Source: an uncultured bacterium
Lineage (GTDB): Bacteria > Verrucomicrobiota > Kiritimatiellia > RFP12 > UBA1067
Direction: 5' to 3'
DNA length: 6,787 bases
Assembly (NCBI GenBank): GCA_946401765.1
Contig: CAMIVJ010000152.1
Location: 1-6,787 of the forward strand
In this document: positions 1 to 6,620 of the stretch, piece after piece
Numbering within the stretch: the first letter of the stretch is position 1
Layout of the letters: each line of letters begins with the position of its first letter
Translations under genes and position numbers: made by a program
Notes under the pieces: model-generated
What the model was told of the DNA's origin: nothing
Databases searched by the model: none
What the model saw: only the letters and a program-made list of their open reading frames with translations

Positions 1-33
1 ATTTGACCCATCTAACATGCGCGAACCCTGAGA

Positions 34-56
34 GCCGCCATCCCAGGGGATGCGGC
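34..56 (-). terminator. Possible transcription-ending hairpin downstream of the isomerase-like gene
   Basis: GCCGC (34-38) pairs with GCGGC (52-56), and ATCC (40-43) pairs with GGAT (48-51), leaving one bulged C at 39 and a four-base loop. This makes a nine-pair GC-rich stem about 40 bases beyond the stop codon of the minus-strand gene ending at 96. No T-run follows it on the transcribed strand, so it is not a textbook intrinsic terminator. It could instead protect the 3' end of the message or be chance in GC-rich DNA. The other bases between 1 and 95 show no gene that I can support. Confidence 0.3.
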
Positions 57-89
57 CAGAAGACTCGATCACTGAGGGAAGGCCTGTCG

Positions 90-109
90 AGGACCTTAGG
101 CGAGGTCCT
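90..109 (-). other. Perfect inverted repeat spanning the stop codon
   Basis: AGGACCT (90-96) and AGGTCCT (103-109) are perfect inverted complements separated by six bases. On the minus-strand message the stem forms across the end of the isomerase-like gene, with most of its TAA stop codon (96-98) in or next to the loop. It may work with the hairpin at 34-56 to end transcription or stabilise the 3' end. No U-tract follows, so termination is not demonstrated. Confidence 0.4.
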
Positions 110-1355
110 TCATCGTGACGACCTTCGGGTTGACCTTCGGATCGACCATGGGCCTGAGGGCCGTCTTGTCGAATTCGTAGCCGTTCGCGCCGAGAGGCCA
201 CACGACCGGGGCCGTGTTGAGGATCGTCGCCCTGAAGCCCTGCATCGTCGCGCCCATGTTGCCGGTATGCGAGGAGTTGCAGCCCTCGTTCTCGATGACG
301 AACGGATACCTGAAGCCCTTCGCCATGAGCGTCTCGAGGAACTTCGTCCAGTCGCAGGAGTCGCTTCCGCCGAAGCCTGGGAGGCGCGGCTCGTAGTTCA
401 GGCGGTCCCAGTTGCCGCCCTTGTCGTCGGACGCGAACGCGGGGAGGCCGGCCTTGGCGGCGAGTTCGTCGCTGACGCGCTGGCGCGGGAAGAGGCGTCC
501 CCAGTTGACGGCCTCGTCGTCGTTCGGGAAGTTGCGCGTGCCCTTGATGTGGACGCGGCGGAGCTTTTTGAAGTCCATCGCCTCGATGACGTCCGACGGA
601 TCGATGTGCTGCCAGATGTCGTGCGACGGATCGTACGTCTCCTGCAGATTCGACGAATCGTCGAGGATAGCGTACATGAGCTTGCGGGCGGCGAGACAGC
701 CGGGGAGGTTGCAGTAGCAGACCGGCGAGGAGGACGGAACCCATCCCTCCATCGGGCAGTTCTCGACGCACAGCGTGACGCCGAGATCCTTCGCGTACCT
801 GAGGATCGGGGTGAAGACCTTCCTGAACTTCTCGAGGTTCTTCTCGAAGCCGCCATCCTCGGCGCCGAGCTTCTGGTCGTAGCCGACGAATGTTCCGCAC
901 ACGACGTCGTTCGCGTCGCCGCCGAGCATCGCCGCGATGCGGACGAGCTTGAGGATGTGGTTCTGGTTCGTCTCCTGGCTGTCGCCGCCGATGAGGTTGT
1001 CGTACGCGCCCACGGAGACGCGCAGACCCTCCTCGTTGCAGCGGCGCACCACGTTCTGAGCGGCCGCTAGGTCGAAGGTCTCGTAGTCGAGGTGCGTGGC
1101 GGTGTGGTCCTTGCGGTCGGAGTCGCGACGGAACACGCAGAGCTCGAGGCCCTGGGCGCCCACGGACTTCGCGCGCTTCAGCACGTCCTCGAAGCTCTCG
1201 CCCGGAAAGGCCGACGTCATCAGCCATATCTGGTTGTTCTGCGGCGCGGGGGCGCCCGGACCGAATCCGGGCATCTCTGCCGCGCGCACGGTGCGGCCAA
1301 CTGCGGCGGCGGCCGCTGCGGCCGCGCCGAACTTGAAGAAGTCGCGTCTGTTCAT
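96..1355 (-). CDS. Tat-exported sugar phosphate isomerase/epimerase-like TIM-barrel protein
   Basis: A 419-residue protein, probably a metal-dependent sugar or polyol isomerase/epimerase of the xylose-isomerase-like (AP endonuclease 2) TIM-barrel fold. The N-terminus is a clear twin-arginine signal: NRRDFFKFG (residues 2-10), an eight-alanine run (11-18), then a likely cleavage near VRAA-E at about 26. It is therefore predicted to fold in the cytoplasm and act in the periplasm. Candidate metal and active-site residues are E71 (GLELCVF), E198 (VENCP), D242 and H245 (YDPSH), H269 (VHIKG) and E355 (IENEG), in the order expected for the fold. The start is the ATG at 1353-1355, because the signal peptide begins there and AAAAGGA lies eight bases upstream. 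The open frame continues further upstream but runs into the neighbouring gene. The gene lies 35 bases after the esterase gene, so the two are probably co-transcribed. It has ten cysteines, five of them clustered at 196-220. The substrate cannot be told from sequence. Confidence 0.87.
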   Translation of the reverse strand: MNRRDFFKFGAAAAAAAAVGRTVRAAEMPGFGPGAPAPQNNQIWLMTSAFPGESFEDVLKRAKSVGAQGLELCVFRRDSDRKDHTATHLDYETFDLAAAQNVVRRCNEEGLRVSVGAYDNLIGGDSQETNQNHILKLVRIAAMLGGDANDVVCGTFVGYDQKLGAEDGGFEKNLEKFRKVFTPILRYAKDLGVTLCVENCPMEGWVPSSSPVCYCNLPGCLAARKLMYAILDDSSNLQETYDPSHDIWQHIDPSDVIEAMDFKKLRRVHIKGTRNFPNDDEAVNWGRLFPRQRVSDELAAKAGLPAFASDDKGGNWDRLNYEPRLPGFGGSDSCDWTKFLETLMAKGFRYPFVIENEGCNSSHTGNMGATMQGFRATILNTAPVVWPLGANGYEFDKTALRPMVDPKVNPKVVTMKDLA

Positions 1356-1363
1356 CAGTTTGT

Positions 1364-1376
1364 TCCTTTTCTGTTT
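1364..1376 (-). promoter_or_regulatory. Ribosome binding site within a duplicated leader (isomerase-like gene)
   Basis: On the minus strand this reads AAACAGAAAAGGA, eight bases before the ATG at 1355. The AAGGA core is a good Shine-Dalgarno match and fixes the start at the Tat signal. The same 13 bases precede the esterase gene at 3481-3493. Confidence 0.7.
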
Positions 1377-1390
1377 GTTGTGCTTCAAAG

Positions 1391-3469
1391 CTACTTCACG
1401 AGCACCGTGAGGCGGCACGCCTTGTACGATCCCGCATTGCCCATGAACGTCCAGTCGGGATTTTCGCCTTCCTGGTTGTTGCCGATGCCGACGTCCGCCG
1501 GGCCGTGGTTGAAGTTGTTGTACGCGAGCACCGTCACGCCGCTTTTGGCGTTGTGCACCTGCATGCAGCCGTAGCCCGGATTGGTGGCGAGTGAGATGGT
1601 GTCGTTGAAGTCGTACGCCTTGTCGGAGCCGCCAACGCCGGCAAGCTTGACCTGCGGACTGTAGTTGGCGTTGAAGAACTCGATCACTCCGCCCTCGGGG
1701 AACGAGCCTTCCGGCACGCACTCGCGGTTCGAGCGCACCACGAGGTTTGCCACACCCTGCTGGAAGAAAGCCTTTGTGACGGCTGGCACGCCGAGCTTGG
1801 AGGCGTCTGTGGTGAAGGCGTCCATCGCGGCTGCGGCCCAGTCAACCGAATCGTCCCTGCACACGAGCTCAAGAACATACGCCACGCGCGTGAAGTCACC
1901 CGCCTTCGCCGTCTCGTCAAGCGTGTACACGCCCTGGGTGAAAGCGCCGCTAGTTGGCAGATTGGCCTGCAGCACAGGACGGAACCCCGCGAGCTCGGGC
2001 ACCTTCAGCGCATCGCCAAGCTTAGACGCCGCGCCTGCGCGCCTTCCCTCGGCGGGATCGCGCGCGTCGATCTCGAACGGCCCAAGCGGCAGGCCTGAGT
2101 CGAACGAGTAGAGCGAGCCGATCCAGGGCTTGGAGTAGAGATAGCGAAGGCGGCGCGGCTCCTTGACGCCCGGAGCGGAGACAACAAGTTCTTTTCCGGA
2201 AAGCGTTCCGTTGGCGCCCTTGTTGACGATGTTCGCGGGAACGAACTTGCCGTCCCTGCCCGCGATCTCGAAGCCCTTGGCGACTGAATGGTCGGCATTG
2301 TAGGCGTACCAGGCGTTCGCGTTGCTGAACGACATCACGAACTTGTCGCCTTCGACCTTCCACGACTTGAGCTCCGGGGCGTCGTCTACGATGCCGTCGA
2401 AACCGTAGTCGCGCTTCAGCGCGTGGAGGACGAGACGCCTCGCCACGGACTCCTTGTCGTTCGGGTGGATGTCCCACGAGTTGCCGATGTCGCACGTCGT
2501 GATCATCGCGGCGTTCTTCTCCTCGGCGGCGAACTTCGCCTGGCCCATCTGGACGGAGAACCAGCTGCGGCTGAACGGCGCAAGTTGCACGAAGTAGAGC
2601 TTGAGGCCCGGGTTCTGGAACTCCTTGGCCCAGCCGTTGTAGAGATCGTGCATCTTGTCGCAGTACCGAAGGCCGTCGCCCGCGTTGGAGCAGCCCTGGT
2701 ACCAGATGAAGCCCTTGATGGCGAACGGCGCGAAAGCGGCCACCATGCCGTTCCAGAGAGCGGTCGGCGTGCCCGCGCCGACCTTCGCAGGAATCGTGGG
2801 CGCCGTCGCGAAGCCGCTGATGGGGGTCCAGGGCTCAATGCGCGTTCCGCCCCAGCTGGAGTCGATGATGCCCACGGGGACGCCGAGCGCGTCATGCAGC
2901 TCGAGCGCGTAGTAGAACGCCATCGCGGAGAGGTTGCCGTGGAAAGTGGCCTTGAACGACTCTGGCGAGTAGTCGCGCCATACGGCCTTCCAATCAAGCC
3001 TTGGATCGCGAGCTGTGACCCTTGCGTTCTTGACGTAGCGGATGAACGGACGACGCGCCGTGGCGGTCATCACCGCGCCCTGTCCGTCGCGGTAGCGCGG
3101 ATTGGGTCCCCAAATCGGGCACTCGGTGTTGGACTGTCCGCTCGCGAACCACACTTCGCCCACGAGCACGTTCTTGATATCTTCAGCGTTGGCCGAACCC
3201 TTGACAGTAAGCGTGCGATTCTCCTTCGAGGCAGGCATCGCATCGAGCATAACCTTCCACGCGCCCTTCGCGTCGGCCGTGGCAGTCTTCGTCTGCCCGG
3301 CAAACTGCACCGTAACCGTTTCGCCTGGATCGGCCTTGCCCCACACGGGAACGGGCCTCTCGCGCTGCAGCACCATGTTGTCCGCAAACGGCGTTGCGGT
3401 TGTCACCTTCGCCTCGGCCGCGCACACGCTCGCCGCGAGCGCCAGGCCAAGAATCACTCTGATGTTCAT
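1391..3469 (-). CDS. Sec-exported sialate O-acetylesterase-like SGNH hydrolase
   Basis: A 692-residue secreted esterase that probably removes acetyl groups from sialic acids or other acetylated sugars. Residues 1-20 form a Sec signal peptide with a likely cut after AEA. After it comes a beta-rich N-terminal region (about 22-100, NMVLQRERPVPVWG) typical of the family. The SGNH/SASA hydrolase core shows the nucleophile block FASGQSN with S113, the WGGTRIEPW block at 206-214, and DIHPNDK with D333 and H335 as the likely catalytic acid and base. The block usually read as WYQGESN is WYQGCSN here, with Cys at 260. A further domain of about 200 residues (490-692), with GYGCMQVHN at 632-640 and DVGIGNN at 659-665, looks like a C-terminal module of Verrucomicrobiota/Planctomycetota esterases. 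That resemblance is from memory. The start is the ATG at 3467-3469 because the signal peptide and AAAAGGAG site lie there, and the longer open frame crosses the promoter. The protein is likely periplasmic and paired with the downstream Tat-exported protein. Confidence 0.9.
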   Translation of the reverse strand: MNIRVILGLALAASVCAAEAKVTTATPFADNMVLQRERPVPVWGKADPGETVTVQFAGQTKTATADAKGAWKVMLDAMPASKENRTLTVKGSANAEDIKNVLVGEVWFASGQSNTECPIWGPNPRYRDGQGAVMTATARRPFIRYVKNARVTARDPRLDWKAVWRDYSPESFKATFHGNLSAMAFYYALELHDALGVPVGIIDSSWGGTRIEPWTPISGFATAPTIPAKVGAGTPTALWNGMVAAFAPFAIKGFIWYQGCSNAGDGLRYCDKMHDLYNGWAKEFQNPGLKLYFVQLAPFSRSWFSVQMGQAKFAAEEKNAAMITTCDIGNSWDIHPNDKESVARRLVLHALKRDYGFDGIVDDAPELKSWKVEGDKFVMSFSNANAWYAYNADHSVAKGFEIAGRDGKFVPANIVNKGANGTLSGKELVVSAPGVKEPRRLRYLYSKPWIGSLYSFDSGLPLGPFEIDARDPAEGRRAGAASKLGDALKVPELAGFRPVLQANLPTSGAFTQGVYTLDETAKAGDFTRVAYVLELVCRDDSVDWAAAAMDAFTTDASKLGVPAVTKAFFQQGVANLVVRSNRECVPEGSFPEGGVIEFFNANYSPQVKLAGVGGSDKAYDFNDTISLATNPGYGCMQVHNAKSGVTVLAYNNFNHGPADVGIGNNQEGENPDWTFMGNAGSYKACRLTVLVK

Positions 3470-3480
3470 CTGATTTTGAC

Positions 3481-3493
3481 TCCTTTTCTGTTT
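3481..3493 (-). promoter_or_regulatory. Ribosome binding site within a duplicated leader (esterase gene)
   Basis: On the minus strand this reads AAACAGAAAAGGA, continuing to AAAAGGAG, and ends about 10 bases before the ATG at 3469. It is a strong Shine-Dalgarno sequence with slightly long spacing. It is identical over 13 bases to the leader at 1364-1376. Confidence 0.7.
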
Positions 3494-3505
3494 TTCCCCA
3501 CGCAT

Positions 3506-3514
3506 ATTATACCA
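3506..3514 (-). promoter_or_regulatory. Extended -10 promoter of the esterase/isomerase unit
   Basis: The minus strand reads TGGTATAAT, a perfect sigma-70-type -10 hexamer with the extended TGn element. No good TTGACA lies 16-18 bases upstream, which fits an extended -10 promoter. The expected transcription start is near 3499, giving a 5' leader of about 30 bases with the ribosome site in the middle. It sits in the 82-base gap after the GT4 gene, so the two exported enzymes can be transcribed independently of the envelope operon. No hairpin terminator is visible in that gap, so read-through is possible. Confidence 0.7.
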
Positions 3515-3551
3515 AAAATCGGGATTGATGGCGCAGAATTCCTCGCCGCCG

Positions 3552-4736
3552 TCAAACCTGTCCGTCGAGCCAGGCGGAGAAGCGGCGCACGCGCTCGGGC
3601 CAGTTCCAGAAGGCCCTGAGAGCATTCGTCTGTTCGGGATCGGGCGCAACGGCACGCGCGCGTGCGGAGTTCGAAAGGAGCTGCGCCACCTCGTGCGCGA
3701 ACCTCTCCTTGTCGCCGCGCGGCACCTTCTCGCACCCCGTGGTGTACACGTGCCTGAGCGGTGGCAAATCGTACATCACAACCGGAAGTCCGCTGCAGAG
3801 CGCCTCCGCCGCGACCATGCCGTTGTTGTCGAACACCGTTGGATGCACGAAGAGGCGCGCGGAACGGTATATGGCGTACTTCGCCTCTCCGTTCACGTAG
3901 CCTAGCCAGTCCACAGAATCCGCCACGCCCAGCGCCTCGGCCTTCTCCTTGAGCGCGCGCTCGAACTCCGGCGCGCCGTTGCCTATCACCGAAAGGCGCA
4001 CGCCTGGCGCCTCGTCGAGAACGCGCCGCCACACGTCGAGAAAGCCCCATATCCCCTTCTGCGCGCAGAGCCTGCCGCAGAACACCACGTCGCGCGTTTT
4101 ATCTGCCGCGGCGGATGGAATCTCGTCCACGTTCACCCCGCCGTAGAACGGAAAGACGCGCTCCTGGAAACTCTTCGGGAAATGCGTACGGTCAGAGTCG
4201 TTCGTGATCACGAAAGCCGACGCTCGCCGCCGCGCCAGCCAGAAGAGGATATTCGAATAAAGCCACACAAGCGCGTAGCGGAACACGGGAAATCCCCAGC
4301 GGCGCAGAATGTTCTCGACAGGCGAGGGCACAAAGAGGAATTGAACCGCGATCCACCTGAAGCCGAACTTCCTCTGCAGGCGGAAACATGGAACGGTGTC
4401 CACATGGAAGTCGCTGCAGGAATACACGTCGTCATCCGCGCACGCGCCGATCTCCTCAAAGACATTCCGCAGCTCGGCCGTGTAGTGGCGCGCGCTCGCG
4501 AGCGGACGGCGCAGATCGCCGCCTTCGAACGAGCGCACCGCATGCAGCGTCAGTCCAGACGGCTCGCCTATCGCGCTCGTCACCGTTGCCACCTTCCGCT
4601 CCGGCAGCACGATATGCACCTCGCACCCGGACGAAAGATGGCGCGCCGCCTCGAGGGCGATCTTCGTGTTGCCGCCCATCGTGCCCGGTTCGCTAAGGCC
4701 GAAGCCCACCATCAGAAGCCTGCGCTTCGCGCTCAC
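3552..4736 (-). CDS. GT4-type (GT-B fold) glycosyltransferase
   Basis: A 394-residue cytoplasmic or membrane-associated transferase that moves a sugar from a nucleotide-sugar donor to a surface glycan or lipid acceptor. The N-terminal half begins with a Rossmann-type strand (RLLMVGFGL, 6-14) and a glycine loop GGN at 21-23. The C-terminal donor-binding half shows VVFCGRLCAQKG (217-228), LSVIGNG (248-254), VDWLGYVN (275-282) and the donor block DNNGMVAAEALCSGLPVV (303-320). The usual EX7E pair reads D303-x7-E311 here. The hydrophobic stretch at 150-168 (FPVFRYALVWLYSNILFWL) may sit at the membrane surface. The start is the GTG at 4734-4736. It shares a four-base GTGA overlap with the stop of the preceding gene and has GGGAGG six bases upstream, which suggests translational coupling. 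Donor and acceptor are unknown. The likely role is synthesis of capsule, O-antigen or a glycolipid. Confidence 0.88.
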   Translation of the reverse strand: MSAKRRLLMVGFGLSEPGTMGGNTKIALEAARHLSSGCEVHIVLPERKVATVTSAIGEPSGLTLHAVRSFEGGDLRRPLASARHYTAELRNVFEEIGACADDDVYSCSDFHVDTVPCFRLQRKFGFRWIAVQFLFVPSPVENILRRWGFPVFRYALVWLYSNILFWLARRRASAFVITNDSDRTHFPKSFQERVFPFYGGVNVDEIPSAAADKTRDVVFCGRLCAQKGIWGFLDVWRRVLDEAPGVRLSVIGNGAPEFERALKEKAEALGVADSVDWLGYVNGEAKYAIYRSARLFVHPTVFDNNGMVAAEALCSGLPVVMYDLPPLRHVYTTGCEKVPRGDKERFAHEVAQLLSNSARARAVAPDPEQTNALRAFWNWPERVRRFSAWLDGQV

Positions 4737-5527
4737 GGACGACCTCCCGCGCCGCGTTCGCGCGCGCCTGCGCCAAGCGCGTTCTGCACGCGCACTATCA
4801 GCGTGTTCGGCACGACCGCGAAGACAAGCGCCTTGAACGCCTCGACGATCCGCACCGAGAGAGGCGGCATTCCCCGCTTCGCCAGATTGACTTCAAGTCC
4901 GTTCTCGCGGCACACCTTCACGCCCGCCTTCTCCCAATGGCCTTTGTGCACCGCATCGACGAACGGGAACTCGCGCGTTCGCGTGGCGAGAAGCGCGCGC
5001 CTCTCGCCGCCCACAGCGAACGAGCCATACCTCTCGAACTCCCAGATGCTCGCCGCCCCGCGCGCAAGCCCCTGCAGGAACTCGCGGTTCCATATCCCCG
5101 CGAGGGTCGATATGCAGTAGGCGGTGTTCTTGGGATACTCCATCAGGCCGTCATCGCGCGGCATCCCTCGGCGGGGATTCGGTATGAGGCGAAGGTTCGC
5201 GGCGTCTAGTTCGCGCGCCTTGTCAAGGCGGCGCAGCACGAGAGGCGTATCGACTGGCGCCTCCAGAAGATAGTCGTCGCAGAGCATCAGCACATAGGGG
5301 GCCGAGACAGTCTCAAGCGCCGTCACTAGACGCTGCGCCCAGTTCGTGCCGCCGCCACATGCGACAACGCGGTCGAATGCCGACGATGGCGCCGGGGCGG
5401 TCTCCGTCACGAGCAGCGTCTCGAACGGGCAGTCAGGCCAGAACTTCAGCTTCAGCGCGGCGAAATGCTCCAGCACGTCGCCGTACGCATCGCACGATGC
5501 CACAATCACAGCGCAGTCGTCTCGCAT
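4733..5527 (-). CDS. Putative GT-A-like glycosyltransferase of the envelope operon
   Basis: A 264-residue protein resembling short, often unnamed glycosyltransferases found in capsule and lipopolysaccharide loci. The N-terminus has a strand followed by SCDAYGDVLEHF (11-22) and KFWPDCPFETLLVTE (28-42), typical of that group. The acidic motif MLCDDYLLE (81-89) is a plausible GT-A-type DxD-like metal and nucleotide-sugar site, with D84 and D85. Other conserved-looking blocks are NTAYCISTLAGIWNREFL (134-151) and SIWEFERYG (160-168). There is no signal peptide. A mildly hydrophobic segment near 229-246 and a basic, glycine-rich tail could touch the membrane. I chose the ATG at 5525-5527, with GGGGA five bases upstream (5533-5537). 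A TTG at 5551 would add eight residues and overlap the permease gene, but it has weaker support. The gene sits 13 bases after the permease stop and overlaps the next transferase by four bases. The assignment rests on remembered family resemblance, so catalytic activity is inferred. Confidence 0.7.
   Translation of the reverse strand: MRDDCAVIVASCDAYGDVLEHFAALKLKFWPDCPFETLLVTETAPAPSSAFDRVVACGGGTNWAQRLVTALETVSAPYVLMLCDDYLLEAPVDTPLVLRRLDKARELDAANLRLIPNPRRGMPRDDGLMEYPKNTAYCISTLAGIWNREFLQGLARGAASIWEFERYGSFAVGGERRALLATRTREFPFVDAVHKGHWEKAGVKVCRENGLEVNLAKRGMPPLSVRIVEAFKALVFAVVPNTLIVRVQNALGAGARERGAGGRP
4743..4748 (-). promoter_or_regulatory. Strong Shine-Dalgarno for the GT4 gene
   Basis: The minus strand reads GGGAGG six bases before the GTG start at 4736. 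It lies inside the 3' end of the preceding coding region and supports the GTG start and the GTGA stop/start overlap. Confidence 0.7.
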
Positions 5528-5540
5528 CGCCGTCCCCGCC

Positions 5541-6620
5541 CTATACGCCAATGAGATAGCACACTACCGCTATCAGGCCGTCGAACACCGCAATCGCTAT
5601 GATGCTGCCCACCACGGCGTTCGTGGCCGCCACGCCCACACCGTCTGCAGTGTTGCGTGTGCGCATTCCGCAGGCGCATCCTATCAGCCCCACGAGAAAT
5701 CCGAACAGCACAGACTTTCCCAGGCCCAGCACGATTATGAAGAGCGTGGACGCCTTCACCACATGGCCCCAGTACACTACCGACGGCACGTTCATGAGCT
5801 TAAGCACAATCACGCCGCCCACGAGGCCCGCAAGTTCGCAAAGTATCGTCAGAACCGGCATCGCAAGCGCCCCCGCCACGACACGCGGCAGCACAAGGAA
5901 CCTCACCGGCGGAAGTCCGAACGTTGTGAGGGCGTCAAGCTCCTCGTCCACCTTCATCGTGCCTATCTCCGCCGCGAACGCGCTGCCGGAGCGTCCCGCG
6001 AGGATGATTGCTGTCACCAGCGGACCCAGCTCGCGGAAGAGCCCTATGGCTATCAGATCGGCCACGTAAACCTCCACTCCGAACGACCTCAGCGACGCCG
6101 CGCTTTCGAACGCGAGGATCAGCCCGAGCAGAAATCCTATCAGAAGCGTGATCGGCATCCCGTCGAATCCGGCGCGCTGGAATGCGAGCGCGCAGTCCCT
6201 GAAGCGGAATCTGCGCGGATGGACGATCATCCCGAATGCGTCGACAACGGTCTCTCCAAGAAACGCGCAGCTGGCGCGCATTCCAAGAAAGAACTCGCAC
6301 GCCGCGCGGCCTATAACGGCGAACATTCCAGGTCGGCGCGCGCGCGACGCAGGAGCGGCATCGTAGGACGAAAAGTCGAAGCGCGCGCGCACCGGCTCGA
6401 GAAGTCCATTGGGATCTACGGCCTTGAGCGTGACGCCGCGCTTGGCGCAGCGCCTGTCAAGCACAAGGAAGAAAGCCTCAAAGGCGGCAGTTGACGCCTC
6501 GATTGCCGAAACGTCCAGCAGCACCTCGTCGCCCTTGTTCAGGCGCCCCACGCGCCGAAGATCGCCCCACGCGCGCGCAATTTCGTCCGCATTGGCGCCT
6601 CTGAGAACAATGGGCTTCAC
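5541..6620 (-). CDS. mlaE: MlaE-family lipid ABC transporter permease with N-terminal STAS domain
   Basis: A 359-residue inner-membrane permease of the Mla/Mce-type ABC systems that move phospholipids between the inner and outer membranes. Residues 1 to about 90 form a STAS-like domain (DEVLLDVSAIEASTAAFEAFF, 31-51), which corresponds to the separate MlaB subunit of E. coli. The MlaE core follows. It has an amphipathic interface region at 105-150, a membrane segment around 157-172, and the hallmark cytoplasmic coupling segment FRELGPLVTAIILAGRSGSA (195-214), continuing as EIGTMKVDEELDALTTFG (218-235). More membrane helices lie at about 247-275, 290-318 and 333-357. Fused STAS-MlaE proteins are known, and the length is typical for them. 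The start is the GTG at 6618-6620, overlapping the previous stop as GTGA. Only a weak AAGAG lies upstream, so it probably depends on translational coupling. The MlaF ATPase and MlaD are not in the window. Finding the gene ahead of two glycosyltransferases is less usual than the mlaE-F-D order. Confidence 0.9.
   Translation of the reverse strand: MKPIVLRGANADEIARAWGDLRRVGRLNKGDEVLLDVSAIEASTAAFEAFFLVLDRRCAKRGVTLKAVDPNGLLEPVRARFDFSSYDAAPASRARRPGMFAVIGRAACEFFLGMRASCAFLGETVVDAFGMIVHPRRFRFRDCALAFQRAGFDGMPITLLIGFLLGLILAFESAASLRSFGVEVYVADLIAIGLFRELGPLVTAIILAGRSGSAFAAEIGTMKVDEELDALTTFGLPPVRFLVLPRVVAGALAMPVLTILCELAGLVGGVIVLKLMNVPSVVYWGHVVKASTLFIIVLGLGKSVLFGFLVGLIGCACGMRTRNTADGVGVAATNAVVGSIIAIAVFDGLIAVVCYLIGV

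Noticed and set aside
11..19. Lipoprotein signal for the esterase (ASVC near residue 16)
   Set aside because: Val directly before the Cys and the lack of Leu at -3 do not fit a lipobox, while AEA followed by Lys is a good ordinary Sec cleavage site. The coordinates here are residue numbers in the protein.
3..1070. Long plus-strand open frame (355 codons) opposite the isomerase-like gene
   Set aside because: It lies fully antisense to a well-supported gene, its translation is rich in Arg, Ala, Val and Glu without recognisable motifs, and such frames are expected opposite GC-rich genes.
1356..1721. Upstream extension of the isomerase-like frame
   Set aside because: The extension overlaps the end of the esterase gene in another frame and would bury the twin-arginine signal. 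The ATG at 1355 has its own ribosome site.
2288..3619. Long plus-strand open frame (443 codons) opposite the esterase gene
   Set aside because: It is antisense to the esterase, shows no family motif, and runs across the esterase promoter. It reflects codon bias on the real strand.
3470..3655. Upstream extension of the esterase frame
   Set aside because: It crosses the -10 promoter and the end of the GT4 gene. The ATG at 3469 begins a proper Sec signal with a ribosome site.
5528..5551. TTG start at 5551 for the GT-A-like gene
   Set aside because: It would add eight residues of no clear value and overlap the permease. The ATG at 5527 is a better codon with GGGGA at good spacing. It is not fully excluded.
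5346..6494. Plus-strand open frame (382 codons) opposite the permease and GT-A-like genes
   Set aside because: Its translation is dominated by Arg, His and Glu with no fold-like pattern, and it spans two genuine minus-strand genes.
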